The notes: generated from the sequence alone by a model not told the origin. A stretch of DNA of 64,000 bases from Termitomyces sp. T153 (GCA_018296165.2 JACKQL020000046.1:124001-188000), one strand, 5' to 3'. Shown: positions 33,614 through 44,523, counted from the stretch's first letter. Numbers and translations are program-made.

Positions 33614-33729
33614 AGGAAGAGCACAGGGGCACTAAGACACTGGTGGGGGAGAGACCTTTTGAGGAACCAAGTAGAAGCTCAAGTAACCAAAAAGGGGGCT
33701 CTCAGACCAAATCTGGAGACTTGTTGCAC

Positions 33730-34165
33730 TGTAAGGGCAACCTCTGGAGGCTGTGGCTCAATCACACAGCTGGCAAAGGGAAATCCAAAGTCTATTCAGT
33801 ACTGTACAGTGTCTACTGAGATAACTACTCACCTGGCAAAGGGAAATCCAAAGAGAACAAGTCTGGAGATTCCCTAGGCCAGGTGTGACACTTCAGAGGC
33901 TTCAGAAGCATGAGAAACAACTGTACAGTATGATGGAGAAAAAAGACACAAGTGATGTGTCAGCAATTGGTCAGCAGTTACATAAGCCAGTGGCAGTGTC
34001 AAAGGGCACACTTGTCTGAATTATTGACAGAGAACCGGTGCAGCCTGAGGGCTGAAACTAGGACCAATAGATAGGGAAAAGGAAGGAGAATAAAGGGAAA
34101 CTATAACAGAGCAAATCTGACAAGAACTGGAGGAGAAGGGGAAACAAGTGAGACATCCCCTGACA
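33730..34165 (-). repeat. Element A right LTR (5' LTR in element sense)
   Basis: 436 bp, followed by the cattg target duplication. Internal sequence beside it starts gtgcaacaagtctcc on the minus strand. That is not a standard tRNA-matching TGG primer site, so the priming mode is unclear. Confidence 0.92.
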
Positions 34166-34170
34166 CATTG

Positions 34171-36019
34171 CCTTTTACACTTGCTTGATGATCCCCACAG
34201 AGCTCAACTATGATATCTACAATAAAGAAATCCTCACAATTGTCAAAGCCTTCTGCTAGTGGAGGGCCTACCTTGAAGGATCTCTGCACTGTATTCAAGT
34301 CTACTCTGACCATAACAGTTTGCAGTACTTCACAACCACAAAACAGCTTAGCTGCCATGAAGCTTGTTGGTCCGATATCCTCTCAGAGTATGACTTCACC
34401 ATTCACTACTGCCCCAAGCAACTTGGTGCAAAGCCTGATGTGCTCATTTGGAGGTCCAATGCATATCCAAAGAAGTTGTTTGAAGCTGAGCAAAACACAT
34501 TCAATCATCAAGTAGTAATGCCTCCTGAGCATTTGCATGCTGTGCTAATTTTGAATAAAGAAGGAATCCTCCACCAAATCAGAAAGTCACCCCCAGACTC
34601 CTTCATCCAGCACAACCTGCACAACAGCTCTGCTGACAAGTCAAATGCCAACAACCCTTTCACACTGTCTCTGGACCTCCACCTCCTGCTCTAGATTGGA
34701 TGAATCTATGCTCCAGACCACAAGTCCATCTATCTCAACATACTTCAGCAACACTACAACTATAAACTCCATGGGCACCCAGGAATTTGTAAGACTCTCC
34801 AGCTCATCTCTTGGACTTACTTTTGGCCAGGAATGAAGAAGGATGTCACACAATACATAAGGGCCTGCAAACCTTGCCTCTGAGCCAAAGTACCCACCAC
34901 TGCCCTCACAGACTGCTGAAGCCCCTCCCCATTGGTTGCCACTCTTGGTCCTCAATCTTGATGAATCACATTGTTGAGCTCACCAACTCCAAAGGCTTCA
35001 ACACAATCCTCCTTGTCATCTGCTGCCTCACCAAGCAAGCCCTCTTCATCCCCTACCACACCACTGACAGTGCTCCAGAGTTTGCCAAACTATTTCTTGA
35101 GCATGTATTCTTCAAGTACAGACTCCCAGACAACATCATCTCTGACCACAGGCTACTATTTGTCTCCCACTTCTGGCAATCACTATGCAAGGTGCTCAAG
35201 ATAAAAACCAACCTCTCAACCACCTACCATCCAGAGACTGACAGACAGACAGAATGAGTAAACCAGACATTGGAACAGTATCTCCACCTCTATGTTAACT
35301 ATTTGCAGAACAACTAGCACACAGAACTCCCCCTCACTGAGTTTACTTACAACAACACACCTCACTTCACCACTGGAATTTCCCCTTTCTACACCAACAA
35401 GGGCTACAACCCCCAACTCATACTATCTCTCAAAGGTATCCCCTCCTATGTTTTCTGCAAAGTTGCCAAAGACCTCTGATCCCTACACCATTTCCTCCAG
35501 GACAAAATCAACACCACCAATCAAGCCTACTCCAAACATGCTGATGCCTGACAAGATCCTACCCCCAACTGGCCCTCTAGCACCTTGGTTTAGCTCAATT
35601 GACAAAACCTCAAGACCCAGAGACCCTCCATCAAGCTTGATCACAAACATCTCAGCCCCTACAAGGTCCTCTAGAAGGTCTCAACACATGCCTATGAGCT
35701 CAACCTATCCCTGGGCCTGAAGGGCCTCCACCCCATGTTCCATGTGTGCCTCCTCAAAAAACATGCTCCAGACCCCTTCTCCAAGCAACACTCCAGTTGA
35801 CTGCTCCCCATCAAAGTCAAGAACAAATATTACTATGAAGTCAATCAGATCCTTGACTCCTGCTTGGTCCATGGCTGGCCTCAATACTTTGTCTGCTGGA
35901 AGGGCTATGGGCCTGAGAACAACACTTGAGAACTCTGAAAAAACCTTGACAGAGCCCCCAACCAACTCTGGGACTTCCATCAACAACACCCCACCAAGCC
36001 CCAGGACCCTTGGGACTAG
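34171..36019 (+). pseudogene. Element B RNase H, integrase and chromodomain, decayed
   Basis: Pol resumes here across element A: LNYDIYNKEILTIVKAF, then [14 protein letters not shown] and [14 protein letters not shown] (RNase H and its tail). Integrase has a zinc part (HGHPGICKTL, ACKPCL) and a core with MNHIVEL at 34961, where the family has MDFIVEL: the first catalytic Asp is Asn by G-to-A. NIISDHRLLFVSHFW and HPETDRQTE keep the second Asp and the Glu. A chromodomain follows at about 35815-35990: EVNQILDSCLV, PQYFVCWKGYGPEN, then TGA for Trp. Arg is repeatedly Cys, His or Trp. Confidence 0.88.
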
Positions 36020-36254
36020 TAAAAACAGATGGCTTTAGTGGGTGTAACCCCCACCTCTGGATTCATTAGGGATTCAACTCCCATGAGTAACCCCCTATGT
36101 GTTTTTACTTACTCCCCCCTCATACAATCTGAAACCTCACACACTTAGCAGAACTGTGAGTAATTGACATTTACAATGCTACAAAGTACAAAATAATATG
36201 ACTGAGACTGGGAAGAGTGCAAGATAACAAGAAATCAAGGTCCAAAAACCCCCC
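36020..36254. other. Element B spacer between pol and antisense gene
   Basis: 235 bp with no coding signal. It is the shared 3' end of two convergent transcription units (pol on plus, antisense gene on minus). It aligns with D around 26300-26530. Confidence 0.5.
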
Positions 36255-37932
36255 TCACTCTCTCCTCTCCTCCAGGATCCTCCACACCACACCCCTAACC
36301 AGATCCACCTCTATTTGCATGACCACAACAGCAAGGACCTCCAGCTGCCCTGGCAATGGCCTCCTTACATCAGTTGCTACCTCCCACCACACTCTGGGGT
36401 CCACTGCACTCCTCCACCAATGCCCTGCCAACAGCTGCCCCATCTGCTTGAATTCCTATTCCAACTCTGGGGGGAGCTCCCTAGGCATCTGCACCAACCT
36501 GTCTTGCAGCAAGGTGTGAGCAGCTGACGCCCTGTCAAGAAGGACACAGTGCTGTTGGACCCAGTCTAACTAGCTCACATCAGTAGGATCAAAAGGACAA
36601 GAGTAAAGGGACTTATGCAGAATCCTCCTCTATCCCAAGGCTGCCTCATTGGCTAGCCACTCTTTGTGCCGCCTCCTCACCTCTTCCCTGGCCCCTTCTG
36701 CCTCCATAGCCCCTTGCTGCATCTCCACCCTCTGCTCTGCCTGTGCTTCCAACTGCACCAGCCACTTTTATAGCCACTGCACTTCCACCAACCTCTCCAT
36801 GATTGTTAGCATAGCCTCCTCTAACTCCTACCATGGTCCCTCATAGTCTCTCCAGACCTCATAATGCTCCTGCTAGACCCTGTCACAGTCTCTCTCAACC
36901 CTCCAGACCTCCTCTTCATGCGACTCCAATAGTCAGGCTAGTGCTTCTGCCCATTGCTGCCAGAACATCTCAGGTACAGTGGGGGAAGGACCAATGGCTC
37001 CTCTGGACTCTCACACCAGAACCCCCATCTCTAGAGAGTATACATGTGGCCCTAGAGGGCCTACCATTGACTCCTCCCCCTACAGTTACTTGCTAGGCCC
37101 TGCCTCCAGTGAAGAGAATGCCTGCCACTTACTCTTGCTGCACACCACTGGGGCCCCCTCCCTCCACCTCTCCCACAGGAGTCCCACCTTTATTAGGGAC
37201 CACTCCACACCCCCTCCACCCTCCACCTTGTATTTCCAACCTGACACCCTGCCCTTGCACCCCTCAAGCAACTGCTCCACTACCCATGCCATGTCCCACC
37301 TCTGTTTCTCCAACACACAAGCCACATGCCAACTGAGCAAGATTGGGCACTTCTCATGCCTCACACAATAGGGGATGCACACAGAAGTGTCCTAATAGGA
37401 GCCCTGCATTGGCTCTTCAAATTTGCAATGCTCCCTGCAGCAAGCACAAGGAGTGCATTACAACATTGAATCAGCTCTGAACCTGGCACAATGATACTGC
37501 AAACTCACTGAAGCTTCTGCTTGGCACTACTCCAGGGTCAGGGTACCCCATGCTCATACCACTGCCTCCATAAATTTCTTGGGAGTCACCTCCACCTAGG
37601 CTACTTACAGTGCCTCCAAGACAGCCATAATCTTTCCCAGACCAAAGTTAGGCCACAAAGAATGACCTGCCAATGCTGGGGCCAGTGGCACTAGCACCCC
37701 GCCTTGCAAAGAGGCCCCCAATGGGCCAGCCACCACTACAGACAACTCTGTTGAGCTCAATCAGCAACTCCAGAACACAGAGGGAACAAGCCCACACTTA
37801 TAGCTACAGTACATTGCCTCTGTATCAGCAACTATGATAAGAATTGGATTCCCCCAAAGAAGAGGGAGTGGGAGACATTGATCATGATGCAGGCAATGCT
37901 GACAATGCTGGAGAGTAAGCAGAGGAAGACAT
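36255..37932 (-). pseudogene. Antisense gene of element B, decayed homologue of 25115-26299
   Basis: It lies opposite to gag-pol, between the chromodomain and the 3' LTR. ATG 37932 (MSSSAYSP) is at the position equivalent to ATG 25115 of D, and the TGA at 36255-36257 is at the equivalent stop. A Cys-rich stretch (CTPCACCREHC, later CIPYCVRHEKC) is readable at about 37330-37450 and may be a zinc-binding module; it is not visible in D. A charged coiled-coil-like region follows (EEEVWRVERDCDRV), then HKEWLANEAALG and, after an intron whose donor is now ataagt, LDWVQQHCVLLDRAS and LLAGHWWRSAV, matching D. About ten TAG/TGA codons interrupt it, most explicable by C-to-T or G-to-A. Confidence 0.55.
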
Positions 37933-38146
37933 TGCAAAGAGTTTGGGAACTCCAGAGTACATCCAACCATTTTTAATGACTTGGGAAGAACTCCCTGACA
38001 AATGGCAGCCATACTTTGACTTTGTTCCCCAGGCCACCACTGCTCACTGTGGTTTAATCAATATTACTCAACTTTGATTCCCATGCCCTGCCAATCCCCA
38101 ATGTGTGCCCTACATCTTGAGGGTCTCAATGCTGAAGAGGTGGTGA
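37933..38146 (+). other. Element B 3' region with polypurine tract
   Basis: Ends gctgaagaggtggtga directly before the 3' LTR. It doubles as the upstream region of the antisense gene and aligns with 24903-25114 of D in reverse. Confidence 0.6.
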
Positions 38147-39201
38147 TGTCACAACCTGCTCCCTGGACCCCAACCTTTGTTGCCAACCTGCTTGCTCCCC
38201 TGGAGCTCTCTCCAATGCCCTGTCAAACACCCCAGCCTTTGCCCACCCTCTGCATCCACTCCAGATAACTCTGACACTTCTCCAGCAAACCCTGATGGCC
38301 CCCTAGCTAACTCCAACACCTTCTCTGCAGCCATCAACACTTCCCTTGACCCCTCCAAGCCCCTGAGACCCTCCACCACTGTTCCTGACTCTGGCATACA
38401 TCACCATCTCATCTCCCTAGCTTGCCTGACCTACTCCAGAGCATCACAATGACCCTGGAGCAGCCTGTGTCTCCAACTGATCCCATCAGAACATCACTGT
38501 GGCCTGCCTCTGTTCACAACCAACATCCATCAACTCTACATGACTCTGTCAAGCCCCACCACCACACCTGCTGTTCCCTGGAGCTCTCTAGTAGTCAGTG
38601 TATAAGTTATAGAGTAGCACCTTGTACTCTAGTCTTGATATTGCATTAACTGGTTACTTGTGTCTCATGTTTCTTTCTGTCTCCATTTTATTTTTAGTCT
38701 TGAATCTATTTCTTTTCTCTGTTCTGTCTTGTCTTGTCTCTGTCATGCCTTGACTGTCTCTATTTCCTTTGTTTTTCTAAGTCCCTTTCCTCTTCAACAT
38801 CATTACAGACTCTGCACATGTGCTACAACCTTTGAACATTCTTACAACAATCCCAGGACCTCACCCCTCATTTGGCCCTGGCACCTATCAGTCTTGATTG
38901 ATCCCCCATCAAACTCCAGCTCCACTCCCATCACCCACAAAGCTTCCATGTACCCCACATTCTATTGACATGCCTACAAACTTGTTCCTAATACCTGCCC
39001 AAGCACAACATTTAATCTACTTGGTCTTAGACTTCTCCAGACCACTCCAGACTTGCTCAGACCACTTCCCTTGGCTTCCCCTCACAAGTCCCTATAGTTT
39101 GTGCCACCTCTGGGACACTAGGTTATAAGCACAGAACATCATGTCCACCTAGTAAGAACTTGCCAGTGTAGCTGAGCCCCCATAGTCAGTGGGACCTGAC
39201 A
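38147..39201 (+). repeat. Element B 3' LTR
   Basis: 1,055 bp from tgtcacaacctgctcc to gtgggacctgaca, followed by the gtgat target duplication. It retains the ~200 bp that the 5' LTR has lost. Confidence 0.92.
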
Positions 39202-39206
39202 GTGAT

Positions 39207-40190
39207 GTGAGATGCAGTGGTGTTTACCATGTTGGCCATTGGTCTGTTGGCTGAGGCTGCCACCTTCACAGCTGCAAGTGCTGCCAGTGTGCCTTTGCAA
39301 TTATGGAAACTTGGTGGGAATTGACCCTCCTTTCTGCCTCCTCTTCAGTAGCAGTTTTTGGTAGTATGAGCCATGTGCTTACAGTTCAGATTCAGGCACA
39401 CAAGCTTGGATTTAGGGGGCTTGGTGTTTGCCTGGAGGGCAGTTGCAGTGGTACCAGCATCCTCCTTCTGCATCTTGAGCTGTTCTCAATGCATGGCAAG
39501 TCCCAAGATGAGTGCTGCAGAGGTTGTCATAGCATAAAGGCTCAATACAATTGGATTCCAAGACTCAGGTAAGGAGTTCATAACTATAGTGTGGAAATTT
39601 GCATCACTGATTTCTGCTCCTTTTTTTACAGCTTCCTGCTACTTTGTGCATAGATTGGACAGGTGGACTAGAAAATCTGCACCATCAGCAAATTTTGTGG
39701 TGTGCAGATGGTTTTTGGCACCTGTAGCTGTGAGGTCAGAGACAGTGCCATATGGGTTGCTAAGAGCCTTCTATGCCTGTGCTGCAGTGCCACTCATCTT
39801 TATGCCCAAGCCAACGGGGTTCTTGCAGTTGTTGACAATCAACAACAAAGTCTACATATCTTGAGCATTCCATTCCTCAGCTGTAGGGCTCAACAAAGTC
39901 CACCTCATTGATTCATTTGGAAGCAGAACATTAATAGGAGTCTTCCCTTTCTTGGAAGTCCCTTCAGTAGCATTTTTGGTGTGCTGAGTGGGGTCCACAA
40001 TTGTGCTGTCCAGGTATCCTCATGCACCATGGGTTTGTGCCACAATGAGAACTCTGTCCCTGAACAATGCAAAGTTTGTCCCATTGAATTGAGATTCCTC
40101 CAGGAATATGGTGGATTTGAACTGATGTTATTTGCAGTGGACATTTTTGGGAGTAAAAAAAAAGGAGTCATCAAGTAGGTTAGGCTTGTC
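39207..40190 (-). pseudogene. Copia C gag, decayed
   Basis: Right of the B insertion the copia protein continues upstream. Reading leftwards from 40190: a start near MSTANN, DGTNF-like GTNFALFRDRVLIVAQTHGA, then LLSPTAEEWNAQD, GIKMSGTAAQA, ADFLVHLSNLCTKWQEA and MNSLPESWNPIVLSL. These are the blocks of the copia UBN2-type gag. A worn zinc knuckle (LNCKHMAHTTKNC) and NRPMANMVNTTASH lead into the sequence at 14066. Several stops interrupt it. Confidence 0.82.
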
Positions 40191-40223
40191 ACAGTGTGAA
40201 AGGCTAATAGGGGCCCAATAACC

Positions 40224-40596
40224 TGTAGAGTATTACAGAAAGTAAGTCCTCAGTCACTCTACAAAAAATAAGTAAGATGACTGAGATTGACCTGTAGAGT
40301 ATTACAGAAAGTAAGTCTACAAGAATTGTAAGTAATGATAATATAACATATGTAAAAGTGCACTCACCCTCAGTGACTCTACAAAAAATAGGTAAGATGA
40401 CTGAGGGTGGTGGATTTGTGTATGCAGGCTTCTATATGTCTAAGAAATAAGGTTTAGTAAAGAATAGCAAATGACTTGAAGATGAAAACACAAGGCTCAC
40501 AGTGGCAAAGCCTATTTTGGGAAGTGGAATGAAAGATAACTGAAAAAGAAAAATAATTAGACTTTTAGCCTTGTGTGACTCACATCTCTCCTAACA
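40224..40596 (-). repeat. Copia C right LTR (5' LTR in element sense)
   Basis: 373 bp, the same length as the left LTR, followed by atcat at 40597-40601. Confidence 0.92.
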
Positions 40597-40601
40597 ATCA
40601 T

Positions 40602-41159
40602 CAACTCCAGACTATAGGTGGACTGCCTCCTATGGAGGGGTACAATGGGTGGTATGCACTCACTGCTGATGATTGGGAGTGCTTTCAAGTGCTCCTGCAA
40701 CTCCACAAAAGCCAGGGCCATTTTCCACTATGCACAGCTGAATGGCTGTGCTATGGGGAAATGGCCATATTCACCCACCTCCTGCAGCACCCTGCAGAGG
40801 TGGTGAATGCCATGTTAGTGGCAGTGGAGGAGCCACTTTCCATGGCCCCTCCACCCAGTACCTCTTCTAGCATGGAGGAGTAAGCTGCAACAGTGGTGTC
40901 AGCCTCTATTGGTCTGGCTGCAACCTCCAATGCATCCTCCCAGAACTTCAGTGCCTATGAAAACTTGCCTGAAAATGACCTCTCCTGTCATCCCTGGCCC
41001 TGTGGAGATGACTGTAGCAACTAACCTTGCTATTCCCATTGTTTCTGAAGCTGGAACAAGCAGCTCTAGTGATATGGCTAACACTGTATTGGAGTGCTGG
41101 GCAGATATTGTGAGTAGCAAAGAAGCCATGTCTTTGCAGATGGATGAACATGCAGGGTG
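40602..41159 (+). pseudogene. Unrecognised host frame, 3' part, right of copia C
   Basis: Continues the frame broken at 9162: QLQTIGGLPPMEGYNGW, LTADDWECFQVLLQLHKSQ, HLLQHPAEVVNAMLVAV, and a stop at 40881-40883. A second open stretch, 40909-41160, may belong to it. No domain is recognised. Confidence 0.4.
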
Positions 41160-41940
41160 AACTATGTAGTATAGTTCACCTAAACAATGAATATTATATA
41201 TGGGCCTACTGAGTGCCCAATCATATCACCTTACACAGTTGGGCAGCATGTTGGGATATTACTATGTCCATCTTATCAAATAGGACCATTCAATCCTACC
41301 CCCACTTTGATGTGGGGACCTATGCTAGGGTCCTGGTGAAGACTCTTGGGTGGGATGCCATATCCCACCCCCTTATTTTGTTTTGTTTTGTTAGTTGTGA
41401 GTGTAATGACAGACTCAAAATGGGGGTATGTAATGGAGCATCTGTTACCTATCTTAGTGCATATGTTATAATATTAATTTACCTATTATTATTATATGGT
41501 AGCATCACATGACACTACCTATCAAATATTAGTATTGTAATTATATTAGGCAGCACCTTACTTCATACTTTGTAGACAAGATCAATCAACTGGTTTTGAC
41601 TTACAGGATGTGAATTGTAAGCTGCACAACCCATAATGGAAACATTAGACCAGGTCTATCCATTGCTCTGACTGTAAGATCCTCCAGCATTGTCTCTGTG
41701 CTCAGCTTGCTGTACTCACCCCCTGCCTGACTCCTGGCTGCCTTTGTGCCCCTTGACTCTCACTCATTGCCTGTGCCTTGCCTGCTCTTGCTGGATTTAC
41801 CCATGGAGTGATCATCCCCTCACAAGTTGAGGGAGGGCAGGGGGAGGTGATGAAGGAGTTGAAGATAATGGGGAAGGAGGAAGATATATTGATAATAATA
41901 GTTGAAGGGGGGGAGAATCCAATAATTGCCAATTGTGAGA
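41160..41940. other. AT-rich intergenic DNA
   Basis: Short frames only (41213-41512, 41702-41969). None shows recognisable motifs. I see no gene. Confidence 0.3.
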
Positions 41941-41942
41941 AT

Positions 41943-42256
41943 GAAGGCAGCAACAAATGTTTTCATTAAAGACAACATTACAAGAGAAATAACATTTCTT
42001 ATTGAGTCACATACATGCCATCCAAAAACAGCCCTCATCATAGTCCACAAATATAGCTTTGAAGCATTTTGTCTTGCTTTTATAGTGAGTTTCAGAGGGA
42101 TGAAAGCAACAAATGTTTTTATTAAAGACAACATTACAAGACAAATAATATTTCTTATTGAGGTCACCTACATGCCATCCAAAAACAGCCTTCATCATAG
42201 CCCACAAATATAGCTTTGAAGCATTTTGTCTTGCCTTTATAGTGAGTTTCAGAGGG
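41943..42256. repeat. Tandem duplication, period about 156 bp, two copies
   Basis: gcaacaaatgttttcattaa starts at 41950 and recurs at 42106; the shared block runs through catgccatccaaaaacagcc and tatagtgagtttcagaggg in both copies, with roughly 90% or more identity. Open frames on both strands here are by-products of the repeat. Confidence 0.85.
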
Positions 42257-42888
42257 ATGCAATACAAAGCATTGACAACCTCATATCAAAAGATGAGAAA
42301 GGTAAGGCTTTGTACCTTCCATGAATTCAAAAGGCATGATCAGGGCCAGTAGAGTTGAGATGTGCAAATGGTTACAAAGGTACTAGGCCATCAGAATTGC
42401 ATTACCAAGGAATGACACAGGTAAACCAGAATCAGCCATTGAGGTCTGGGTAGTATCCTCAATAGTACAAACATAATGTTTAGCCTTTCCATTTTATTGA
42501 TGAGCATATGCAGTGGTAGAATAAAGGGTGATGTCCTTCAGCTCAAGGTGTTGAGGTAATTTACAAGAGAACAGTGCAGATTGAGTGGAGGAAGCCAATT
42601 GAGCAGCCCACAATACCAGGTGCTAATTTGATGAGTCAGCCTGCTGTCCCAAGTGAGAATAGAGCACAAAAGGATCTGACATGATATGGTCCAGTAATGA
42701 TTCTCATGGTTTAAGGAGTGACAGTGCCTGATGCAAAGAGAGATTTCATGGTCAGTGATGATTGTGATGACAGGAACAAAAATGGAAGCAAAATGAAGAC
42801 AAAAGCACAAAAACAGTCAGCAATCCCTAGATAAAGATGCCTGTAACCTGCCAGCCTGGATATCTAGAACCACCTGATTCTGTCACTT
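42257..42888. other. Intergenic DNA
   Basis: No coding, RNA or repeat feature is supportable. Confidence 0.3.
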
Positions 42889-42890
42889 TA

Positions 42891-43520
42891 ATGCATCATT
42901 CTGTGAAATTACAGTAAAAATGTAATGCAATATCCTCTATAACTTAAATTAAGTACCATATGGAAGTAATGCATGACACTAATGCATCACTGATCCATTA
43001 GGAACTGAAAAGAGATGCCCTACCATAGAATTGAATGAAAAACCTCCAGGGAGAATACATACATACTACAAGAAACAACATAATCAATACATTGACAGTT
43101 AAGTTACATTAACATCATGTATATGTGTAATGTTGAGCAAGTTTGTCTATGGCTTGCACTGTTAGCCAATTATGGTTCAGTTAGGTTTTTTGTCAGGTTG
43201 GTTAGATTGTTAGCATTAGCATTAGGTTGGTTAAGGCTTCAGACAGGGATATCTATTCAAGGGGAGCTTGCTCCCCTTAGATAATATGCCCCATTTCAAC
43301 TTGTTTTGCTATGACTATTTGGTCTAATGGTCATTGGTGTTACTTGTTGTAAATTTCTATGCATGATGGTCTGGGTCTGATCCCCATGTAGTGTATTTTT
43401 CATTCATTCCTAATGCATCAGTGATGCATCAGTGTCATGCATTACCTTCATGCAGTACTTAATTTACATTGCAGAGGATATTGCATTACATTTTTACTGT
43501 AATTACACAGTATGATGCAC
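42891..43520. mobile_element. MITE with ~115-bp terminal inverted repeats, TA target duplication
   Basis: The left arm (42891-43004, atgcatcattctgtgaaatt) is the reverse complement, with a few mismatches, of the right arm (43406-43520). TA flanks both ends (42889-42890, 43521-43522). There is no transposase. TA duplication suggests mobilisation by a Tc1/mariner-type enzyme. The inner part (about 43318-43390) contains tRNA-like box A (tggtctaatggtcattgg) and box B (gggtctgatcccc) words. Confidence 0.8.
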
Positions 43521-43559
43521 TACAGCAACAGGGTCAGCTGCCAGAACACCTAAGTGGTA

Positions 43560-43935
43560 GTGAACAATGGAGCCGCAGAGTCTGCCACAATGGGGGAGAA
43601 CAACTATATTCTCATACCTAGGTGGCAGTGAACAATGGCTACATATACACTATCAGATACAGGTATGGTTAGGCAAAGAAAAACACAATACTCACAGCCT
43701 CAGGGTCTGCCACAATGGGGGAGAACAACTGGGGCTGGGGGCACTGCTGGCACTCAATTGTGTTTCTTTGGGAAAAATCAAAAGGAAACCTGTTATGCCA
43801 TTTCCTCTGTGGCAATTTCTGATGGAAAAAGTCTTTGAACAAAGGAAATTTGCCTTTTTCTATAGTAAAAAGCTAGCAAAGAAACAGATGACAGGTTTCT
43901 TTGACTCTTTTTCCATTAGAAACATTTTCTGGCCC
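43560..43935. repeat. Small repeat cluster with a foldback
   Basis: ctgccacaatgggggagaac occurs at about 43580 and 43710. A foldback pairs aaaggaaacctgttatg (about 43780) with gacaggtttctttgactc (about 43890). No gene is visible. Confidence 0.5.
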
Positions 43936-44032
43936 TAGCAGTGGGGCTGGGGTGACCGCGATCGCGAAGATATGAAAAACACGTGATCATCATGAAGTCA
44001 GGCTGACCACCTCGGAATCCGGTCAACATCTA

Positions 44033-44335
44033 GTTAGAAAGATGTCTTTGAATTGTAGACTGCAACTCGCTTTAGACGCTATTGAATAACTTCCTCTGAC
44101 TTGTGGAGCTCCGGGCCTTCCCGTTATCCGTTAAGTTAGAAAGATGTCTTTGATATGTAGACTTGCTACTCGCTTTAGACGCTTATTGAATGACTTCCTC
44201 TCGCTTGCGGAGCTCCGGGCTTCCCTGTTATCCAACGAATTGGAAAGACGTCTTTGAATTGTAGACTTGCAACTTGCCTGAGACGCTATCAAATGACTTC
44301 CTCTGACTTGCGGAGTTCCGAGCTCCCCGTCACAC
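44033..44335. repeat. Three tandem repeats of ~102-104 bp upstream of the P450
   Basis: Units start at about 44033, 44135 and 44239; each has gaaagatgtctttga-like sequence, gtagactt, a tcgctttagacgct-like core, acttcctct and gcggagctccgggc. CpG sites vary between units but are mostly present. They end about 240 bp before the P450 start codon. Confidence 0.85.
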
Positions 44336-44513
44336 TCCTTGCTCCACTTCTGAAGGGAGAATTCCCAGCTGACTGTTTCTTAAACAGCATATCATACTGT
44401 TGGGATGTGTTTGATTGCCACCATCAATTCTCGTGATTCTTATCATCGTATGATAAGTGGTTATTCTGATCTTGCTTCGCAATCAAGTATCACCAGGTCT
44501 CTCGGGTTCAAAA

Positions 44514-44523
44514 GGTATATATT
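44514..44523 (+). promoter_or_regulatory. TATA-like box of the P450 gene
   Basis: gtatatatt about 55 bp upstream of ATG 44576, the only TATA-like element in the proximal 150 bp. Confidence 0.4.

Larger units (their letters stand above)
18864..34165 (-). mobile_element. Ty3/gypsy chromovirus A, nested in B
   Basis: LTRs at 18864-19302 (439 bp) and 33730-34165 (436 bp) start tgtaagggc and end catcccctgaca, and are nearly identical. The target duplication is cattg (18859-18863, 34166-34170). It reads leftwards: gag 33613 to 32651, interrupted by element D, then nucleocapsid, protease, RT, RNase H, integrase, chromodomain, and the purine tract agagggggggtga next to the left LTR. Its pol is broken by a handful of stops but keeps most catalytic motifs, so it is younger than B. 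Confidence 0.94.
14072..39201 (+). mobile_element. Ty3/gypsy chromovirus B, nested in copia C
   Basis: The left LTR starts tgtcacaatctg at 14072 and the right LTR ends gggacctgaca at 39201. The target duplication is gtgat (14067-14071 and 39202-39206). Order on the plus strand: LTR, gag, protease, RT, [element A at 18864-34165], RNase H, integrase, chromodomain, a 2-kb region with an antisense gene, purine tract gaagaggtggtga, LTR. The pol reading resumes exactly across element A. The catalytic residues of protease, RT and integrase have all been changed by G-to-A, so it is inactive. Confidence 0.93.
9163..40596 (-). mobile_element. Ty1/copia retrotransposon C (outer shell of the nest)
   Basis: Two 373-bp LTRs (9163-9535 and 40224-40596) both start tgtagagtat and end ctcctaaca. 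The flanks are atcat at 9158-9162 and 40597-40601. The element reads leftwards: gag lies at the right (39.2-40.2 kb), integrase at 13.1-14.1 kb, reverse transcriptase and RNase H at 10.8-13.0 kb. A purine-rich tract (catcagggggag on the minus strand) abuts the left LTR, and the internal sequence next to the right LTR starts GGTTATTGGGCCCC, the expected primer-binding position. About 25.1 kb of its apparent length is gypsy B inserted at 14072-39201. All coding parts carry stops and frameshifts, so it is dead. Confidence 0.93.

Noticed and set aside
43318..43390. Possible tRNA gene inside the MITE
   Set aside because: Box-like words are present but no acceptor stem or cloverleaf can be formed; kept only as a SINE-like hint.
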